Source: Elymus sibiricus
Taxonomy: Eukaryota > Streptophyta > Magnoliopsida > Poales > Poaceae
Direction: 5' to 3'
DNA length: 64,000 bases
Assembly: GCA_039707655.1 (NCBI GenBank)
Contig: CM077666.1
Coordinates: 305,190,166-305,254,165 of the forward strand
Shown here: one piece after another, positions 1 to 11,546 of the stretch
Layout of the letters: each line of letters begins with the position of its first letter
Position numbering within the stretch: position 1 is the first letter of the stretch
Program-made: the position numbers and the translations under genes
Notes under the pieces: generated by a model
Database searches by the model: none
Seen by the model: the letters and a program-made list of their open reading frames with translations, nothing else
Told to the model about the DNA's origin: nothing

Positions 1-1035
1 CCCTTTCGATGATGTGTGAGTAGTTTACCACAGACCTATGAGTCCATAGCTAGTAGCTATATGGCTTCTTCTCTCTCTTTGATCTTCAATACAATGTTCT
101 CCTTGATGTTCTTGGAGTTCTATCCGATATAATCTTCTTTTGCGGCATGTTTGTTGGGATCCGATGAATTGTGAGTTTATGATCAAATTATTCATGAGAA
201 ATATTTGAGTCTTCTCTGAACTCTTTTATGCATGATTGTTATAGCTTTGTATGTCTCTCCGATCTATCGATTTGGTTTGGCCTACTAGATTAATTTATCT
301 TGCAATGGGAGAGGTGCTTCGTGATGGGTTCAATCTTGCGGTGCTCAATCCCAGTGACAGAAGGGGACATGACACGTATTTGTATTATTGCCATTAAGGA
401 TAAAAAGATGGGGTTTATTCATATTGCTTGAATTTGCTTCTCTACATCATGTCATCTTGCTTAAGGCGTTACTCTGTTTTTATTAACTTAATACTCTAGA
501 TGCATGCTGGATAGCGGTCGATGAGTGGAGTAATAGTAGTAGATGCAGGCAGGAGTCGGTCTACTTGTCTCGGACATGATGCCTATATACATGATCATTG
601 CCATGAATCCGTCATAATTTTTTGCTATTCTATCATTTTCCCAACAGTAATTTGTTTACCCACCGTATGTTTCTGTGCTCGAGAGAGAAGCCTCTAGTGA
701 AAACTATGGCCCCCGGATCTATCTTTATAATATTAAAAACCTAAAAATACCTTACTGCAATTTATTTTATTTAATTTTAATTAGTAGTTTAATTTATCTA
801 TTTACCTCGATAAGATTTAATCCTTGCAATTAACCGCTTAGAGGATTGACAACCCTCTTATCTGCGTTGGGTGCAAGTGTTTGCTCTTGTGTGTGCAGGT
901 GCGCTTAACGGAATTTTGTTTGGTTCTCCTACATGATTGATAACCTTGTTTCTTAACTGAGGGAAATACTTATCTCTACTGTACTGCATCATCGTCTCCT
1001 CTTCGGGGAAATAGCAACGCAGACTACAAGTAGCA
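1..1035 (+). repeat. 5' LTR of element A, truncated by the window edge
   Basis: Aligns by eye along its whole length with 15936-16969 of the 3' LTR, ending in the same ACAAGTAGCA. About 520 bp of the LTR start lies to the left of the window. Small ORFs here are on the wrong strand or short and are not genes. Confidence 0.9.
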
Positions 1036-1046
1036 GGAAGAATTTC

Positions 1047-1064
1047 TGGCGCAGTTGCCGAGGA
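1047..1064 (+). other. Primer binding site of element A
   Basis: Eleven bases after the LTR end the sequence reads TGGCGCAGTTGCCGAGGA. It differs by two bases from TGGCGCCGTTGCCGGGGA, the complement of the 3' end of plant tRNA-Asp. The intact version occurs in elements C and D, so this copy is a decayed site. Confidence 0.8.
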
Positions 1065-1245
1065 GACATCATCATAATTACCAAGTACCTTCGCACAAAT
1101 TATCATTCACTTGCATTTACTTTATTTGCCTTTTATTTGCATTTGCCTCTCGTTTTCATCTCCCCCACTTCTAATTTTTTTTTACAAAAACACAAAAATA
1201 TTTTATTTGCTTGTTTGCTAGCTTGCTTTGCTTGAAACTGTTATC

Positions 1246-2028
1246 ATGTCTGAATTTGAGAAAGTTGTGATTGAAATTGCTAGTGAGGATAGTGGTAGTG
1301 AATCTCTTGGGGATAAACACATTCTTTTGATCTTAATCATGACCCTCCGGAGACTAACTCCCCCACTAATTTTAAAACTAAAGTCTATCATGTGGGAAGT
1401 GGTAATATTATTGGTAAAAACATTATTCAGGAGTTCTTTAATTGCGCGGGAGTTATACCAATAATTAATGGATCCATTCTTGATAAAACAAATTGTTATG
1501 TGGATGCCATTGCCATGCTTGTGGTTAAATTAGAAAGAATTTTTTTGCATATCCACCCCGCCTTACAAAAGATATTTTATGAACTTCCCAACATCCATGA
1601 TCCTAGGGCTAAGAAAATTGCCACTATAATCCTTATGCATGAATTTGATTATATAATCAGAGAAGCTAGGGATATTTTCTCCTTTTACAAAATAAATTTT
1701 GAGCATCCTCCTATAGAGGAGATTCTTCATGATAAAGATACTATTCGTAGGTTGGAATCTAAAGATTACTTTGCTTATGGTAAAAATATTAGAAGGAGAG
1801 TTCCATATGCCGAAATAATTAAAACTATGTACCACCATGCTTGTGATAAATTTGAATGGGTTACTAAAGGAATTGATGAGGGATTTAGTGAAGAATGGTT
1901 CGAGAGTACGGCTAGAGATCCTATTGATGATGAGATACATGTTTTATATGAGGACGTTTATGGTGATGATCCTGAGTTTGAAGTTATGAATGTTAAGGTT
2001 ACCAGTCAAAGCCTCTTCAATTACCTAA
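1246..2028 (+). pseudogene. Unknown retrotransposon protein of element A, 5' part
   Basis: The ATG at 1246 begins MSEFEK, matching the MSDFGM start of the homologue in element D (50474-51175). The frame shifts near 1320: codons up to about there are in the frame of 1246, and the rest, from about 1330 to 2028, is open in the frame of position 1392. Matching blocks with D include G-N-I/V-I-G-K followed by I-Q-E-F-F-N-C, then a Y-x-D-A-I-x-x-L block, H-P-x-L-Q, F-Y-E-L-P and D-P-R-A-K-K-I-A-T. The protein is predicted soluble and helical with no zinc knuckle, protease or polymerase motif. It is cut at 2028 by the Tat insertion; the end of the gene resumes at 12412. I do not recognise a function. 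Confidence 0.75.
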
Positions 2029-2888
2029 TGTCGGTGTATAAAACATGGGTATTTTATACCCTGACTTATGCACAGACAGTAGCGGCCTCCTTGCCGGTCG
2101 AGGCCTTGCCGGGAATTGCCAAGACCAAGACTCCAAGACCAGCCGGAGAAGCTACCAGGAAGAAGCTCAAGGCTCGACACTCAAATAACACCAAAGGTGA
2201 AGACGTTCCTTGCCGGCAAGCATAAACCGGCAAGGCGAAGACCCGGCAAGCTCCATGCCGGCAAGCTTATGCCAGCCCTCCAATGCTCCACCTCGCCGCA
2301 CAGGTGTTCTCTGATGCGTGAGGTGTCGACCACGCAGGTTGGTTGGTAAGGCTTGTCGAGCACGTGTCAGCTCGCTGGGACAAGATTTGCCTCTAATGAC
2401 ACCCGTCCAGGAGGCGTGTCAAGGTAATGCAAGGCGGCTGGGCAAGCGGTGCAGAAACCTTGCCGGGGCTACCCCTCCGCATGTCACCTAACGGCGCATT
2501 AAATGCCTTTGTCCTAAACTGGCAAAGTTAGGTATGATAGCACTGTTTACTATCTAGTCACACTGTAATTAATGTTTTGCCACTGTGGTAACCCCATGAG
2601 CTATAAAAGGAGGGCTAGGGCAACAGTTTAGAGGATTCGGACCCCTTTTCAAATACAGGCACCTCTCGTGTAGCTGCTCTCTCCGCACCTTGCCGGGAGG
2701 AGCATTCCTTGTACTGTGCTTCCACACCACTAATACACCAAAAGCAGGAGTAGTGTTTTACGCTTCTCAGCGGCCCGAACCTGGGTAAAATCCCTCGCGT
2801 TCCATCGTTCATGCTCTTTGCGCACGCCGATCCTCCCCGCCGAACCACAAAGGGGCTGCATGGCCCCATAGATGGTCGTACCCCGACA
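2029..2888 (+). repeat. 5' LTR of the Tat element
   Basis: Starts TGTCGG and ends CCGACA, the same length as the 3' copy at 11547-12406. It holds a TATA box at 2602 and many copies of TTGCCGG or its complement CCGGCAA (for example at 2091, 2106, 2210, 2227, 2243 and 2258). Confidence 0.95.
2602..2610 (+). promoter_or_regulatory. TATA box of the Tat 5' LTR
   Basis: TATAAAAGG follows the AT-poor stretch ACCCCATGAGC and is conserved in the 3' LTR near 12120. Transcription would start about 30 bp downstream, placing the U3/R border near 2635. Confidence 0.7.
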
Positions 2889-2892
2889 TCTT

Positions 2893-2910
2893 TGGCGCGC
2901 CAGGTAGGGG
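2893..2910 (+). other. Primer binding site of the Tat element
   Basis: TGGCGCGCCAGGTAGGGG starts four bases after the LTR end, begins with the required TGG and is in the expected position. I do not assign the tRNA. Confidence 0.75.
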
Positions 2911-2999
2911 CAGAGAGGCGTTTGTGCGAACCTTGATCGGCGGACTGCGCGTCTTCTTCATCTTCATCATCAACTTCATCACCGTCCTCCTCATCGTCG

Positions 3000-5597
3000 A
3001 TGGCGCCCAAGAAGAAGGGCATCACGATGACGGCCACCCCGCACGCGTCCGCAGGCAGCGCGGGCGACGCAGCCAATGCGGGCGGCGCGGGCACTGCGGT
3101 TGGCACGACCAGCGCGGGCGGCGCTGTCATTGCGCCCACCGCGACCGGCACGAGGGACGGGCACGACGGAGCCGGTTGACCTCCTCGGTCCTCTGGCGAA
3201 CGGAGCCGCGACGGTGCAGGCGGAGCGGGCGGGCCCCTCCCTCCTCCTCCTCCTCGCCGCGACAACGAACGCAGCCGTCGGGGCGACAACGCCCGGGCTG
3301 GCGCGAGCCGAGACCCCGCTGCAGCGACGTCCAGGGATGCTGCTTCAGGACGAACGCTGCGCCCCTCACACGATGGGCGCGGTATGACCCCGAGCGGCGC
3401 CAACGACTCCGGGCAGCGGCGACCTCACGGCAAGACGCCCGTGGACCAAGCCCCAGACCCTCAGCCACCGCCTCCGCCACGGCGAACCGCTGCTGATCAT
3501 GGGCCGCGGCAGCAGAGCCGTGATGGCGCTCCTACTGGCTCTGCCAGGAGTAGAGCGACGTCGCGCTCTTCGCTCCCGGCCATTCCGGCCACAACGGCAG
3601 AAGCAATGGCGCGGGCTCAGATGTTGCTGAACTTCCCACCAGCAGCAGAAAAGATGGACGAGTGGAGGGCCACCATCTAGAGCTTGATTGGATTTGCCGA
3701 AGCCAGTAAATCACAGCAAGCGGAACCCTCACGGCGTCCGCGACCGGCGCCGGCATCTCCAGCTGGTGGCCGCGCTGACGGGACCACACTAACGGTGCAG
3801 TCTCCGCCGCGGCAACAGCCCCAACAGCAACAACGTCAACAGCCGCGACAAGCCCAGCAATCTTTTGGGCCCGACGAGATGTCGATCGCGTCTTCGGATC
3901 CACGAGCGCGGCAAGATCAGCGACAAGTATTGCAAGACAGGCGAGCTGAAGACGCCCGCACCACCATCGAACGGCGCCGCGAGGCACGGCGTCAATCCGA
4001 CGCACGTAACGGCCCCGTCGCTGATGAGCCTGCGCCGGGGGTCGGCGGATACCTACCTTACGAGGTTGGGTGTCCTGCCTTCACTCGTGAGCTGCGGCAA
4101 GTCTGGTGGCCGTCCGTTCAAGCCTTCAAGCCAGAGGTGCCGGAAAAATACGATGGCAAGCTAAACCCGGCAGAGTTCCTGGGCATCTATACGATTGCCG
4201 TGCAAGCTGCCGAGGGAAGAGATGAGAAAATCCTCGCCAACTACTTTCCGTTGGCACTGAAACCCAACGTGAGGTCTTGGCTGATGAACTTGCCAGAGAA
4301 CTCCATCTCTTCGTGGTCAGACCTCTGCAACGAGTTCATTGGTGCCTTTACCGGAGGCCACAAGACTCCTGGACAGCCCAGCGATCTGCAAGTGATCCCG
4401 CAAAGGGACGGTGAAACCTTGCGCAAGTACATCCAGAGATTTAGCCGTGTGCACCGCAACATTCCGGACGTACACCCCGCAGCCGTGATTGCCGCCTTTC
4501 ACATGAATGTGCGCAATCGGAGGACGCGGGAGAAAATGAACGTCAAGTTGCCCAAGACCGTCAACGAACTCTACACGCTGGCGGACAAGTGTGCACGCGC
4601 CGAGGAAGGAAGAAGGCTTCCTGGGGAGGACGCTGGCGCCGAAGTGGATTCTGAGGACGATGATGCTGCCACCCCGGGGAAGAAGGGCCGAAAGCGCAAG
4701 GGCAAGACTGTGATGGCCGTCGAAGGTTCCGGCAACTCTGAGCCCGCCAAGAAAGCCAAAACAGAGAGTCCCGGCAAGGAGGCAGCTGCATGCGCCGCTT
4801 GTAGGGAGGCGGCGACGAATGAGAAGGCCGGCAAATCCGATGGGCCGTACTGCAAGATTCACCGTACCAAGGGCCATGATCTCCAAGAGTGTCGGCAGGT
4901 CGAGCACCTTGTCGAGAAGCAGAAGGCTGAATACGAGAAGCGCGACAAAGAAAAGGGTCAAGATGGTGCTGGTGGGTCTGGCAAGAAAGGCCGCGGTGGT
5001 CGAGGGGGCCGCCGCGGCAAGGCCAAGCAGCAAAAGGAGAAGCCTGCTAGGGGCCGTGAAAAGAAAGAGGGAGATGGTGGAAGTGAAGAAGAAGACGATG
5101 ACGATGAGACCAGCGAGCAAGAATTCCAGAAGGCGACTGGCGCCATGTGCGTTGACGGAGGCGCATCTTTGCACTCATCCCACCGCCAACTTAAGCAGTG
5201 GGCTCGTGAAGTTAACGCGGCAGAACCGGCGATGGGCTCTCAAAAACCACTCAAATGGTCACACATGCCTATCATCTTTGATGTTGAGGACCACCCTGAT
5301 CGCATAACTGCGGTCGGGTGCTTGCCGTTGTTGGTCTCGCCAACGATTCACAACCTCCAAGTAACAAAGATGTTAGTTGACGGTGGGGCCGGCCTGAACC
5401 TGATCTCTCCGGAAGTCATCAAGAGGCTGCAGATCCCCGATGAAGAACTCGAGAAAACGAGCACGTTTCAGGGAGTGAACCCGGGAAGAAGCCAGCCCAA
5501 GGGGAAGATCACGTTGCCGGTGACGTTTGGCGGGGAACTGAATTACAGGATGGAAAAGATTGTCTTTGACGTCGTCAAGACCCCCCCTGCCGTATAA
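3000..5597 (+). pseudogene. Tat gag-protease with two premature stops
   Basis: One reading frame runs from ATG 3000 to TAA 5595-5597 apart from TGA at 3177 and TAG at 3678. Both fit single C-to-T changes of CGA and CAG, as expected in methylated repeats. The first third is low-complexity, rich in Ala, Gly, Pro and Gln. The capsid-like region (about 4090-4600) carries the aromatic and charged pattern of retrotransposon gag. At about 4847 a Cys-x2-His-x4-His-x4-Cys cluster forms a variant zinc finger, followed by a Lys/Gly/Arg-rich basic stretch and an acidic block. The protease region near 5370 has the active-site pattern V-D-G-G-A-G in place of D-S/T-G, usual for Tat elements. The protease continues in another frame after about 5575. 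Confidence 0.85.
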
Positions 5598-8500
5598 TGG
5601 AATTCTTGGCCGCCCAGCCTTGGCAAAATTCATGGCGGCATCTCACTACGCTTATAACTCATTGAAGATGCCGGGGCCGATGGGCGTCATTTCCATCAAC
5701 TCCGACAAGAAAGATGCAGTCATTTGCGTCGACAAGATGTACAGGGACGCGGTCGCAGCAGAGGCGGCCAAGGCGCCAGCTCCCACCAAGAAGGAAAAGA
5801 AGAACTCCGGCAAGACCTCCAGCAAGGATTCCGGGAAGCGCACCTCTTCGGAGTGTTGCGCACCCGTTGAAGACTTGCCGGAATGCTCTGCCGGTAAGAG
5901 ATCCAAGGCCACTGCACCGGCAACCAAGAAGGTGCTGGCGAAGGAGGACGGCGCTGACGGTACCTTCACCATCAGCGCCACCCTTGACAGCAAATAGGAA
6001 AGCGCGCTCGTTACCTTCCTGCGGGCGAATGTCAATGTGTTCGCGTGGCGACCGTCTGACATCCCCGACGTTCCCAGGGAGCTAATTGAGCACCACCTTG
6101 CCGTTTGTCCCCACGCTCGACCCCGTCAAACAGAAAGTCCGGAAGCAAGCTTTGGAGCGGCAACAGTTCATTGCCGAAGAAATCAAGAAACTCGAAGCAG
6201 CAGGCCTGGTCAGAGGAGTGTTACATCCCACGTGGTTGGCTAATCCGGTGGTGGTGCGCAAGGCAAACGGGAAGTGGAGACTTTGTATAGACTACACTGA
6301 TGTCAACAAAGCTTGTCCAAAAGATCCTTTCCCATTGTCGCGCATCGATCAAATTGTGGACTCCACCTCTGGCTACGATCTGCTCTCCTTCCTTGATGCA
6401 TATTCTGGATACCATCAGATATTCATGGCCAAGGAGGACGAGGAGAAAACGGCATTCATTACTCCATGTGGCACGTACTGCTTCATGCGCATGCCTTTCA
6501 GATTAAAGAGTGCCGGTTCCACGTTTGCAAGGGCAGTCCAGATTGGTTTTGAGCCCCAGCTGCATAGGAATGTAGAAGCCTACATGGATGATGTAGTGGT
6601 CAACACCAATGACAAATCAACCCTCATTCAGGACTTGGAAGAGACATTTACAAACCTGCGCAAGATTAATCTGAAGCTCAACCCCGAGAAGTGTGTATTT
6701 GGCGTCCCGTCCGGCAAGCTTCTCGGATTCTTTGTATCTCAGCGGGGAATTGAGGCAAATCCCGACAAGATCAAGGCAATTGAGCAGATTCAAGCACCGA
6801 AAAGCGTCAAGGATGTGCGGCGTCTTGCCGGTTGTGTTGCTGCTTTGAGTAGGTTTATTTCGAGATCTGTCGAGCGCGCCCTGCCGTTCTTCAAAATTTT
6901 GAAAAAGGCAGGTCCAATGAAATGGACTCCGGAAGCGGAGGCCGCGCTGCAAGACTTGAAAAGATACCTCTCCTCTACGCCAACGCTAGTTGCGCCTAGA
7001 CCACAAGAGCCGTTGCTGCTATACATAGCAGCAACGAACCAAGTGGCCAGTGCTGCATTAGTGGCACAGAGGGAAATCAATGATGAAGAAGCAACCACGG
7101 CAAGCCCATCCGGCAACAAACCGGAATCTTCACTGACAAAGTCTGGCGCTGACAAGACAGATACAGCGCAAGCGAATGAAGCTGGTCAGCAAGGGCTGCC
7201 GAAGAAGAAAATGGTGCAGCGACTGGTGTATTTCGTTAGTTCCCTTCTGCAGCGGGCTAGATCGAGATACTCTGGAGTGCAGAAGTTGCTTTTCAGCCTC
7301 CTTATAGCCTCGAGGAAGCTGCGCCACTACTTCCAAGCACACGAGATCACCGTTGTCACTCACTTCCCACTGCAACGCATCTTGAGAAATCCAGAGGCAA
7401 CCGGCAGGGTAGTGGAGTGGGCATTGGAATTGTCAAGCTTTGCACTCAAGTTTGAGAGCACTTCACCAATTCAAAGCAGAGCCTTGGCAGAGTTCATTGC
7501 TGAATGGACGCCAACACAAGATGAAGAGATTCAGGAAACGGCTCTCCCCGGCAAGGAAACAACAAAAGAATGGGTTATGTACTTCGATGGTGCCTTTTCG
7601 CTGCAAGGCACCGGTGCTGGAGTGCTGCTTGTCGCACCCACCGGGGAGCACCTCAAGTACGTGGTCCAAATGCACTTTCCCAGGGAGCAAGCTACAAACA
7701 ACACTGCTGAGTACGAAGGGCTCCTCGCCGGTCTTCGGATCGCAGTGGACCTTGGAATCAAGAAATTGATCATCCGCGGTGACTCGCAGCTTGTTGTGAA
7801 GCAAGTAAACAAAGATTACCAGATCCCATTGATGAGAGCGTATGTGGAAGAAGTGAGGAAATTGGAGGAACACTTTGACAGACTGCTAACAGAACACATC
7901 CCTTGTGCGGAAAACAGCATTGCTGATAGCCTGTCAAAGTGTGCCGCGCAAAAGCTTCCCGTGGAACCAGGAACCTTTGTGCTCCATTTGAATCAACCCA
8001 CGGTTACTCCATCAACGCAGGCCAGTAGGATAAGAAAGTTAAGTATCGGCAAGTACTTTCCGGCAGAGCTCCCAGGAGCCACTGGCAAGGATGCTGCCGG
8101 GAACGACGACGCGGTTGGCGGTGAGCAGCGGCTTAGCGCAGAACCACAGGTTCTTGCCGCAGAAGCAAGCGCTCCCATGGCCGAAGAGGAGCCTTTAGTC
8201 CTTATCGTCGAGCCACAGGCTCCGGCATGGGCACAGCAGATAGTCCGTTTCCTTCAAACAGGAGAACTCCCCGATGAGCAAGAGGAAGCTGAGAAAGTAG
8301 CCCGCCAGTCAAGTATGTATCAGTTTGTGGATAGCATCCAGTACAGAAAACAACCAAACGGTGTGAAATTGAAGTGTATCTGCCGGGAAGACGGACTAGA
8401 GCTGTTGGCAGAGATACATGGAGGCATATGTGGTTCTCACATAGGATCAAGAGCACTTGCCGGCAAGGCTTTCCGGCAAGCCTTCTATTGGCCCACCGCC

Positions 8501-9449
8501 CTCCAGGATGCGACTGAGCTAGTAACCAAGTGTGAAGCATGCCAGTTCCATTCAAAGAATGTACATCAACCAGCTCAGGCTCTCCAAACGATCCCTCTCT
8601 CCTGGCCCTTTTCGGTCTGGGGGCTCGATATCTTGGGTCCTTTCCCCCGCGCTGCCGGGGGCTTCGAGTACTTGTACGTCGCCATCGACAAGTTCACGAA
8701 GTGGCCAGAAGTGGAGCCAGTGAGGAAGGTGACAGCGCAATCAACCGTCAAGTTCTTCAAAGGACTAGCTTGCCGTTTCGGGGTTCCTACCAGGATCATC
8801 ACCGACAACGGCACGCAATTCACGAGCCGCACCTTCATGCAGTACATTCAAGACCTTGGCAGCAAGATCTGTTTTGCGTCTGTCGCTCACCTGAGAAGCA
8901 ATGGCCAAGCGGAAAGGATGAATGCTGAAGTGCTGCATGGTCTCAGGACAAGAACTTTCGACAAGCTGCGCAAGTGCGGAAAGTGCTGGGTTGATGAATT
9001 GCCGACGGTTCTTTGGTCACTCAGGACGACACCAAATCGAGCTACCGGCCAGACACCCTTCTCCCTAATCTATGGTGCAGAGGCGGTGCTCCCCACGGAA
9101 CTCAAATACGGGTCACCTCGAGTACTCGCTTATGACGAAGCTGAGCAAGAGCAACTGCGGCAAGCCGATGCATTGCTCCTTGAGGAAGATCGTCTTCGGG
9201 CGGCTGTGCGAGCTGCATGCTACCAGCAAGCCTTGCGCCGCTATCATAGCCGCAAAGTGCACGCCCGAAGCCTTGAGGAAGGCGACCTTGTTCTTTGGCG
9301 TGTTCAGTCCGCCAAGGGATCAAACAAGTTGACGCCAAAGTGGGAAGCCTTGAGTCACCAGGCCTGGCGCAGTCCGGCTGGAGACCGAAGACGGCACCCC
9401 GGTGCAAAACTCATGGAATATTGATCATCTTCGCAAGTTCTACCCGTGA
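5560..9449 (+). pseudogene. Tat pol: protease end, RT, two RNase H domains, integrase
   Basis: The frame of 5560 carries the protease end and a Lys/Ser-rich linker, stops at TAG 5995, and continues coding-like to about 6120. There it shifts to a frame open from 6086 to 9424 (1112 codons). In that ORF the RT has FLDAYSGY at residues 102-109 and YMDD at 166-169. A decayed RNase H at about 300-475 lacks the first catalytic Asp. A second archaeal-type RNase H at about 493-620 keeps D, E, D and D (MYFDGA, NTAEYEG, IRGDSQ, IADSLS). Integrase has an H-H and C-x2-C finger at about 776-820 and a core with LDILGPF, ITDNGTQF and NGQAE. A frameshift at about 9345-9375 hides the normal tail, which ends at TGA 9447-9449. 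It is not functional as read. Confidence 0.9.
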
Positions 9450-10272
9450 GGCGCGGTTGCCGGGACATCTCCCGGCAACCCCTTTTGTACGAGCCTTGTC
9501 GGCCAGACATGTAACCCTTTGTACAAAGCCAGGCGCAGATCCTGTGCATAATAAAGCTAAGTGTTTCGCAACTCCTCATACATATTCATTTATATGTCGA
9601 TGCATGTAATGTTGTGATTTACGCTTTAGTTTGTATGAGATGGCTAATGAACCGTTAAGGTTCCCAAAACTCTCTATTCTCTTCTTTCTTTTTCTTAAAA
9701 AGGACAAGGGAATCTGGAGATGGGTACCGGTTCCAAAAGACGTTCAAGTGATCATTTCATGCAACAAGAAAAACGACGCAGAGAAAAGCTAAGTTGGAAG
9801 ATTTTAATTTTTTTTCCTTAGTTACATTCGCGTTCTCCCTTGAACGATTTTGCACTTTGTATGGGAAACCTGCACGCGAGAGGAACCTTGTCGCAAACGG
9901 TCTGCGCTCTAACTCGCCTCGAGTCCGCTCGGCAAGCCTAGCAGCTGCGTTCCGTCCCGGCAAGTTACCTTGCCGGCAGCGGCACTTCTAGCAGGCTGCT
10001 AAGGACCCGTTCCTCAAAAGTGCTCGCGGCAAGTGTGCGCACCGGCAAGTATCCAAACAAGCGTAGGGAACATGATCATGCAAAGACTAATGAGACAAGG
10101 GAAAACGACGGGCATTTATTTAAACCCGGAAAACACCAGATGTTCATTAAAGAAGTGCTCGATTACATGTTCATCGGCCCTTTGCCAGGGTTTATCTCAG
10201 GTGCAATACAAGGGCAAAAGGGGTGCCTAGGCAGATCGATCCCGGGAAGCCAGATGATGGTGCTGCCGGCGA
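9450..10272 (+). other. Tat region between pol and the antisense ORF
   Basis: Non-coding as far as I can see. It starts with inverted TTGCCGG/CCGGCAA motifs (9459-9480) and has an AATAAA at about 9551. On the opposite strand it would be the 3' side of the antisense B3-like gene. Short ORFs here have no recognisable content. Confidence 0.5.
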
Positions 10273-10956
10273 TCAATACGAGACGAAGGAGTCGGAGCTG
10301 TTGTCCTCGACGTTCACGCCTGGAGCGCCGCCGTCGTCATCGCCGTCATCGTCATCGTCCTCAGTCTCGCTGGAGGAAGCGGTGTCGGAGTCGCTCGAGC
10401 TTTCCGCACAGCACTCCAGACGAGCGCCTGAAGCCCCGAAGAACTTCACGACGAGCGTGTCGTCCCTGTCCAGCCTGAAGTGGAGGAGATGCCCCTGCCC
10501 TAGGCAGCGAGCACGGACGAAGGACTTCCACCCTCGCGTGAAGTACAAGACGCCGGCGGCGGAAGCTTCGACGGCCACCCGGACCGGGCCATGGCAGCAG
10601 CCGTCAACACGCAGCCACAAGCCACGCAAGTCAACGCCCTCCATCTCCCTGGCGAAAGGTCGAGGAAGCCACAGCCGACTCCGTAGCCGGTCGTGCAGCT
10701 CCACGACGAACTCGCGCGCCGTATCTTCCGTGTGGCCTTCTGCCAAGGGCTGGTTGGCTGGAGGCGGAGTAGCGAGCATGCCTCCACAGCCACCTCGCCC
10801 CCGGGCAGCGCGTCTTCCACGACCCGCGGTTCCACCCCGACCGCTGGAGCTGGCCTCCGCGGCCGCTGCAGAAGCGCCAGCACGATCCCAAAGAGAAGCC
10901 CGCGTGGCGGTGGCAGACCCACGAGCCCGGCCTTTCCCCCTCACCATGGTGGCCAT
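10273..10956 (-). CDS. Antisense B3-domain-like protein carried by the Tat element
   Basis: Open on the minus strand from ATG 11034 to TGA 10273 (253 codons). I prefer the internal Met at 10956 (227 residues): the TATA box at 11053-11060 would start transcription near 11030, and this ATG has a GCC following it. In the 253-codon numbering: an Arg/Gly/Ala-rich N-terminus (residues 31-90), a B3-like domain at about 106-208 with the pattern L-W-L-R-V-D-G, F-T-R-G-W-K-S-F, G-H-L-L-H-F and D-D-T-L-V-V-K-F-F-G, then a Ser/Asp/Glu-rich acidic tail. B3 domains bind DNA in plant transcription factors; DNA binding here is inference. No stop or frameshift is seen, unlike gag and pol in the same element. 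The opposite strand is also open, so base composition helps keep it open. Confidence 0.7.
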   Translation of the reverse strand: MATMVRGKGRARGSATATRASLWDRAGASAAAAEASSSGRGGTAGRGRRAARGRGGCGGMLATPPPANQPLAEGHTEDTAREFVVELHDRLRSRLWLPRPFAREMEGVDLRGLWLRVDGCCHGPVRVAVEASAAGVLYFTRGWKSFVRARCLGQGHLLHFRLDRDDTLVVKFFGASGARLECCAESSSDSDTASSSETEDDDDDGDDDGGAPGVNVEDNSSDSFVSY

Positions 10957-11052
10957 GGAAGTGGGAGGAAGGAAGAGGAAGAAGGCAAAGATAGCAGCCG
11001 CTGGAAGGATGGGACGAAGGAAGTGGATGAGCATCGCATCCCGCAGCCCCCC

Positions 11053-11060
11053 TCTTTATA
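11053..11060 (-). promoter_or_regulatory. TATA box upstream of the antisense B3-like ORF
   Basis: The minus strand reads TATAAAGAGG from 11060 downwards. It lies about 100 bp upstream of the preferred ATG, consistent with a short leader of about 70 nt. It suggests an internal promoter independent of the LTR. Confidence 0.55.
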
Positions 11061-11546
11061 GGGAGGATGCGGGGGCTGGCTCTTCACCGTCCTCGAGCGG
11101 CCTCCCAATCTCCCCAATCCTGCGCCTTGCATTCATGGGCAGGCGCACTACTCCAGCGGCCGTTCAAGTTCACCAATCCCGCGTTCTGCGCCCATTACCA
11201 GGCGCGCCACCCCAACGACCGCCCCTCTTCGCCAATCCGCTGCCTTCCATGTATACAGACGCTCGTGATGGAAGGGCGCAGAAAAAGGAGTAAAGACAGG
11301 TATGGCAGTTACTCCTCGCCACGCGTGGTGCGCGCCGGCCCGTGACTAGCCCGACGGCAAGAGTTGCCGGAAGACGGCTGAGGACACACCCAAGTCCAGA
11401 TTAGTGAGGAAGCAAAGAAGATCTCAAAGAATGAAGATCATCATGACCAAAATTATAATGACGGTTTCCCGCCGCGTGTCTATGCATTACTTGGGCCTAG
11501 CCCAACGACGCTTCGGATGCGCGTATAGCCCAGGCCCGGGGGCTCC

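Noticed and set aside
2615..3403. A 262-codon minus-strand ORF across the 5' LTR end and gag start
   Set aside because: Runs through the LTR boundary and primer site and has only low-complexity Ala/Pro/Arg content, so it is not a gene.
4317..5174. A 285-codon minus-strand ORF across Tat gag
   Set aside because: It is the complement of gag codons in GC-rich DNA; Leu-rich runs come from reversed Lys/Glu codons. No independent evidence.
10223..11293. A 356-codon plus-strand ORF opposite the B3-like ORF
   Set aside because: Low-complexity Ser/Arg/Pro composition, no domain, and it overlaps the minus-strand frame that has domain structure and a TATA box. Treated as a shadow.
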